Position numbers and translations under genes: made by a program. 64,000 nucleotides of DNA from JAFGIG01 sp964397545 (GTDB taxonomy: Bacteria; SDB-A): assembly GCA_964397545.1 (NCBI GenBank), contig CAYNIW010000006.1, positions 40,572 through 104,571 on the forward strand, written 5' to 3'. Positions 60,738 through 64,000 of the stretch are shown piece after piece. Positions within the stretch are counted from its first letter, which is position 1; each line of letters begins with the position of its first letter. The notes beneath the pieces are model-generated. The model did not search any database, was not told where the DNA came from, and worked only from the letters and a program-made list of their open reading frames with translations.

Positions 60738-61283
60738 TTGAAAAATATTCTTTGTCTAATTTCAGCTGCTTTATTTTTTTCTTTTTCTCTTAACGCTGGC
60801 GGTTTTTTATATTTCGGTTTGATCGGTTATTTCTCCGAAATTCAAACTCCGGACTCAGGAGAAATCATTTATCTTCAAAAGCATTTCCCTTCCGCTGATT
60901 CGTTCAACAAGACAATTTTCTGTTTGGATACATTCTTCACAGCTCGCGAAGGATTATTCTTATGCGGTTACGCTTTCGCAGGTGAAAGCGAAGGCCTGCT
61001 AGGCCCCATAACTACAATGACTGGAATCACTTCCGGCGGCATTTGCGCCGGTGTTCTCTTAATCTCGCACAATGAGACGCCTCAGTATTTCAGCCTTCTT
61101 GAAAAAAGAAGTTTTTTTGACAAGTTCAAAGGTATAAGAATCGATGATCTCGACCTCGAAAAAAGGGATTTTTTGGACTATGAAATAGACGCCGTAACAG
61201 GAGCGACGATAAGCTCATCGGCTATAATCCAAAATTTTTGGGAAGCCGCAATAATTTATAAGAGAATAACCGACCAGGAGTGA
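60738..61283 (+). CDS. Secreted FMN-binding domain protein (RnfG/NqrC-like)
   Basis: The start is TTG with AAGGTGA upstream. The 181-residue product has a signal peptide (MKNILCLISAALFFSFSLNA). The FMN-binding domain follows the RnfG/NqrC pattern: GPITTMTGITSGGICAGVLL, SHNETPQYFSLLEK, FFDKFKGIR and the flavinylation motif DAVTGATISSSAI, where the second Thr of TGAT would receive covalent FMN from ApbE. No ApbE gene and no Rnf subunits are in the window. It overlaps the following TPR-DUF2271 gene region closely, so the two are probably an extracytoplasmic redox pair. Confidence 0.88.
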   Translation: MKNILCLISAALFFSFSLNAGGFLYFGLIGYFSEIQTPDSGEIIYLQKHFPSADSFNKTIFCLDTFFTAREGLFLCGYAFAGESEGLLGPITTMTGITSGGICAGVLLISHNETPQYFSLLEKRSFFDKFKGIRIDDLDLEKRDFLDYEIDAVTGATISSSAIIQNFWEAAIIYKRITDQE

Positions 61284-61285
61284 AG

Positions 61286-62884
61286 ATGAAAAGTATATTT
61301 ACATTGTTGATTTTTTGCATTTTTTCCGCCTCTCCCTTTTTTGCCCAGATGGGCATCAAAGACTACATGGACGAAGCGGCAATTCTCAACAAAGAAGGAA
61401 AAACGGAAGAGGCTATTGCCCTTATGAGGGAAGCCGATGAAACTTTTCCCGAAAACCCTGATATATTAGCTCTTTTGGGTTTTTACGTCGGCAAAAGCGC
61501 CGGAGAGACGAGCAATTTCCAGCTTCAGGCTTCCCGAGCTTTTGAATCTTTCGCGATTCTCGACAGAGCCGTTGGGTTAGACCCTGAAAACCTCAACGCG
61601 AGATTCTACAGAGGCCTAATGAGCGTTAAAGTGCCTCCTTTTTTGGGAAAATTGAATCAGGGCATAGAAGACCTCGAAATCTTGCTGTCACTTCTGGAAA
61701 GCTCTTCCGATAGTGAATCACAGAGTTACTCCGTCCAGGCGAGGATGTTTTTAGCCGAAGGATACGAGAAAAAAGACGACCTTAAATCCGCTCTGAAAAT
61801 GTGGGAGGAAATACTCGCTCTGTCGGATGATCCTGAAATTTCGGAAAATGCGAAATCTGAAATAGGACGCCTCTCTCTCCTCGTCACACCGAGCGAAGAC
61901 ACGTCTGTTTTTACAACGACAGATCCCGATGAAATTCTTTCCATGGCAAGATCCCGCTACGAAGCCGGAGAATATTTTAGGGCGGAAACACTTCTTATAA
62001 AAGCGTCGGAACTGGATGATAAAAACATTGAAACACATTCTCTTCTCGCCTTAGTCTATCTCGCTCTGGCTGAAGTTGGATACGCCGAAAACATCTCAGA
62101 GGACACCGATTACAGGACCAACCTTTGTTTTAAGGCGATGGGAGAGCTCGACAAGATACTCGAACTTGAACCTGACAACACAGAATTCAGGCTTTTAAGG
62201 GGAATAATGGGAGTCCAGTTTCCTTTCTTCGTAGGCAAGCTGGAACAGGGAATATCCGATTTGAACATCGTCCTTTCGGGAGATGCTGAGGATTCAGACA
62301 AAGCCGCGGCTCTTTTCCACTTGGGTTACGGCTACAGAAAGCTCGGCGCGTCAAAATGGATAAGCGTCGTCAACGACTATCCTTCTTCGGAAGAGGCAGA
62401 CTGGGTATTCGAGGTCTTAAATCCGAAACCTGTAGCAGTGGACCAGGATTCAATAAAAGAACCTTGTCTCATCGTCGAGTTCGCTCTGGGGTTTCTCGAC
62501 GAACTTCCGCCGCAAACCGCGGTATGGATTGAAGACGAGAGAGGAAATTTCGTAAAAACAGTTTATGTATCGGGTTTTGCGGGGCATGTCAAAGCAGTCC
62601 AGGTGACATTGCCCTTGTGGGGAAACTCATCAAATTTTGAAACCGACGCGACTACAGCGGCGAGCATAGACCTCGGCAATCACGTATATATCTGGGATCT
62701 AAAAGACACTGAAGGAAATACTGTCCCCAGAGGCATTTACACGGTTAACATAGAAGTCAGCTTCTGGCCGAGTTACAAATACGAGACCTCTTCTTTGTCT
62801 ATAGACACAAGGGTCAAAGATGCCGAAATCATTAAGACCGACGGGCTTTTAATTCCTTACATAGAACTCAGGTATATGGAGTAA
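61286..62884 (+). CDS. Secreted TPR protein with C-terminal DUF2271 domain
   Basis: The ATG at 61286 has AGGAG 6 nt upstream. The 532-residue product has a signal peptide (MKSIFTLLIFCIFSASPFFA). Residues about 25-370 are TPR-like and include an internal duplication: RGLMSVKVPPFLGKLNQGIE and RGIMGVQFPFFVGKLEQGIS. The C-terminal about 115 residues (TAVWIEDERGNFVKTVYVSG, NHVYIWDLKDTEGNTVPRGI, YTVNIEVSFW) match DUF2271. That domain is repeatedly found beside FMN_bind and ApbE genes in extracytosolic flavin-linked electron-transfer loci. The adjacent FMN-binding gene fits this. The role of the TPR half is unknown. Confidence 0.78.
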   Translation: MKSIFTLLIFCIFSASPFFAQMGIKDYMDEAAILNKEGKTEEAIALMREADETFPENPDILALLGFYVGKSAGETSNFQLQASRAFESFAILDRAVGLDPENLNARFYRGLMSVKVPPFLGKLNQGIEDLEILLSLLESSSDSESQSYSVQARMFLAEGYEKKDDLKSALKMWEEILALSDDPEISENAKSEIGRLSLLVTPSEDTSVFTTTDPDEILSMARSRYEAGEYFRAETLLIKASELDDKNIETHSLLALVYLALAEVGYAENISEDTDYRTNLCFKAMGELDKILELEPDNTEFRLLRGIMGVQFPFFVGKLEQGISDLNIVLSGDAEDSDKAAALFHLGYGYRKLGASKWISVVNDYPSSEEADWVFEVLNPKPVAVDQDSIKEPCLIVEFALGFLDELPPQTAVWIEDERGNFVKTVYVSGFAGHVKAVQVTLPLWGNSSNFETDATTAASIDLGNHVYIWDLKDTEGNTVPRGIYTVNIEVSFWPSYKYETSSLSIDTRVKDAEIIKTDGLLIPYIELRYME

Positions 62885-62946
62885 AACGTGGTTAAAACTC
62901 ACTTTTTAGGGCACTTTTCGGTAAAAGATCCGACGAAGGGAGAATA

Positions 62947-63459
62947 ATGAACAGAGAACAGGCACGAATCCTGGAGACGGCGTTCAATTTTTCGACAGAA
63001 GATCTATACGCAAACAAAAGCGGATATCTCTCCCCCGATCAGAAAAAACGCTTGGAAGCGTTAAACAAATCTGCTCTTCAAAGACAGATATCCTCGATGT
63101 TTATAGCAGTCTGTGTAGTCGGGATCGCTGGATTTATATACTATAAAAGGACGCTTTTGCAGAACCTCGACATTACAAAGCTTCTGCCCTTCATGATATA
63201 TCTGCCTATATTATTAGTTCCCATGCTGATTTATTGGGTTCGAAACAGGGACCTGCGCGAGGGTAAAATTTCCCATGTCAGCGGTTCGGTCAAAACTGCC
63301 TCGTTGATGCGGAAAGGCAGGAATTATTCCTATGTAAAGCTCGAAAATGTGACTTTTTACCTCACACCGGAACAGGCTCAAATCCTGCAGAACGGTTATT
63401 TTACCATATACTACATCAAATCAAGTTACGGAAACAGAATACTCTCGGTCCAAGCCTGA
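62947..63459 (+). CDS. Membrane protein of unknown function
   Basis: The 170-residue protein has a soluble N-terminus (about 45 residues), two membrane helices (about residues 50-68 and 78-98) and a C-terminal basic, beta-rich domain (VSGSVKTASLMRKGRNYSYV, FYLTPEQAQIL). The layout resembles small NfeD-like or SdpI-like membrane proteins, but I recognise no family. The RBS is GGGAG before ATG. It lies 62 nt downstream of the DUF2271 gene. Confidence 0.65.
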   Translation: MNREQARILETAFNFSTEDLYANKSGYLSPDQKKRLEALNKSALQRQISSMFIAVCVVGIAGFIYYKRTLLQNLDITKLLPFMIYLPILLVPMLIYWVRNRDLREGKISHVSGSVKTASLMRKGRNYSYVKLENVTFYLTPEQAQILQNGYFTIYYIKSSYGNRILSVQA

Positions 63460-63592
63460 TTAAACATTGGATCAGAACAGACTGTTTTCAAGTTGAACCC
63501 AAAGATAAATAGTTACACTATTGACTAAAAGCCGCGGTGATGATCTCAAACATTAAGCGATTTTTATTTGGACCCAACGGGAGCAGGCTTAC

Positions 63593-63961
63593 TTGCGAAT
63601 AGTTTTAATAATTCTCGGTGTTATCTGTGTGATTACTGGAGTAATTGGAATATTTGTTCCGATACTGCCTACAACCCCATTCCTATTATTGGCGGTAATC
63701 CTTTTTTCAAGGAGCTCAAAGCGTTTTTATAAATGGACAATATCAAACCGATTATTTGGTGAATATATTCGTAACTACAGAGAAGGAAAAGGCATACCCA
63801 TAGTAAATAAGGTAATTACACTGATCCTTTTATGGACATCAATTTTATTTGCGACATTATTCGCCTTAAAAATATTGTGGATAAGAATCATATTGCTGCT
63901 TGTTGCATCATTAGTGACAATCCACATAATCGCTATAAAGAATTATAGAAAAGAGAAATAA
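63593..63961 (+). CDS. DUF454 (YbaN-like) inner-membrane protein
   Basis: The 122-residue protein matches the DUF454/YbaN family: ILGVICVITGVIGIFVPILP followed by TTPFLLLAVILFSRSS, RFYKWTISNRLFGEYIRNYR and two C-terminal membrane helices. The family function is not established; E. coli YbaN lies near apt and dnaX. The start is TTG. The gene is clearly more AT-rich than its neighbours (many ATA and TTA codons), which suggests recent acquisition. The 133-nt region before it shows no clear promoter. Confidence 0.85.
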   Translation: MRIVLIILGVICVITGVIGIFVPILPTTPFLLLAVILFSRSSKRFYKWTISNRLFGEYIRNYREGKGIPIVNKVITLILLWTSILFATLFALKILWIRIILLLVASLVTIHIIAIKNYRKEK

Positions 63962-64000
63962 TATATTTTTTCCTTATTTTTTCGATTTGCACAAGATCTG

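Noticed and set aside
1..64000. CRISPR array, IS element or prophage
   Set aside because: No regularly spaced direct repeats, transposase, integrase or phage structural genes were seen on either strand.

Overview
The window is a gene-dense, moderately AT-rich bacterial chromosome segment. A run of exactly 100 N at 60594-60693 shows it comes from a scaffolded draft or metagenome assembly. The gene set suggests an uncultured member of the FCB side of the bacterial tree (Cloacimonadota, WOR-3/Stahlbacteria or a similar lineage). The reasons are type IX-secretion-like C-terminal sorting domains on a C25 peptidase and other secreted proteins, a DUF4837-like lipoprotein, many TPR proteins and frequent TTG/GTG starts. 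This placement is inferred from gene content only. No phage, insertion sequence or CRISPR array is visible.

Layout. Positions 1-6191 (minus strand) form an operon: C25 peptidase, lipoprotein, TPR protein, EF-P, and an NFACT/RqcH-type protein cut by the window edge. Positions 6290-8820 (plus) hold a degenerate methyltransferase-like gene and NAD-dependent DNA ligase. Positions 8826-13534 (minus) hold five genes chained by 4-nt overlaps: a class III nucleotide cyclase, a CDP-glycerol-type glycerophosphotransferase, a cytidylyltransferase/PLP-enzyme fusion, a formyltransferase and a hexapeptide acyltransferase. This looks like a surface-polymer decoration pathway. Positions 13564-18158 (plus) hold a GT-C/TPR protein and the threonine-degradation pair tdh-kbl, closed by a bidirectional terminator.

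Positions 18186-28009 (minus) are a long run: lipoprotein, recF, dciA-like gene, gyrB, gyrA, then four genes resembling a biotin-dependent transcarboxylase or decarboxylase. Positions 28191-39491 (plus) carry secreted proteins, a tRNA-Glu, a GHL10-type protein, a PASTA protein, three tandem Hsp20 genes, a frameshifted secreted-protein gene, a LysM protein, a cyclic-nucleotide-binding protein, panB and a GspE/PilB ATPase. Positions 39485-43228 (minus) encode a 1247-residue protein built like soluble adenylyl cyclase. A secreted sorting-domain protein follows on the plus strand.

Positions 44863-53683 (minus) are rny-ymdB-folD-xseA-metacaspase-alaS, with the alanyl-tRNA synthetase in a short form. 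Behind the rny start, at about 53880-54095, is a structured RNA candidate that resembles 6S RNA and has its own promoter. Then come a Tim44/TerB membrane protein and a long, eukaryote-like guaA (minus), a divergent composite ABC ATPase, pdxS-pdxT (pdxT broken by the gap), an FMN-binding protein next to a TPR-DUF2271 protein, and two small membrane proteins.

The most interesting points are the fused cytidylyltransferase/PLP cluster, the sAC-like cyclase, the 6S-like RNA, the metacaspase inside a housekeeping operon, the composite ABC ATPase, and the placement of transcarboxylase-like genes behind gyrase.
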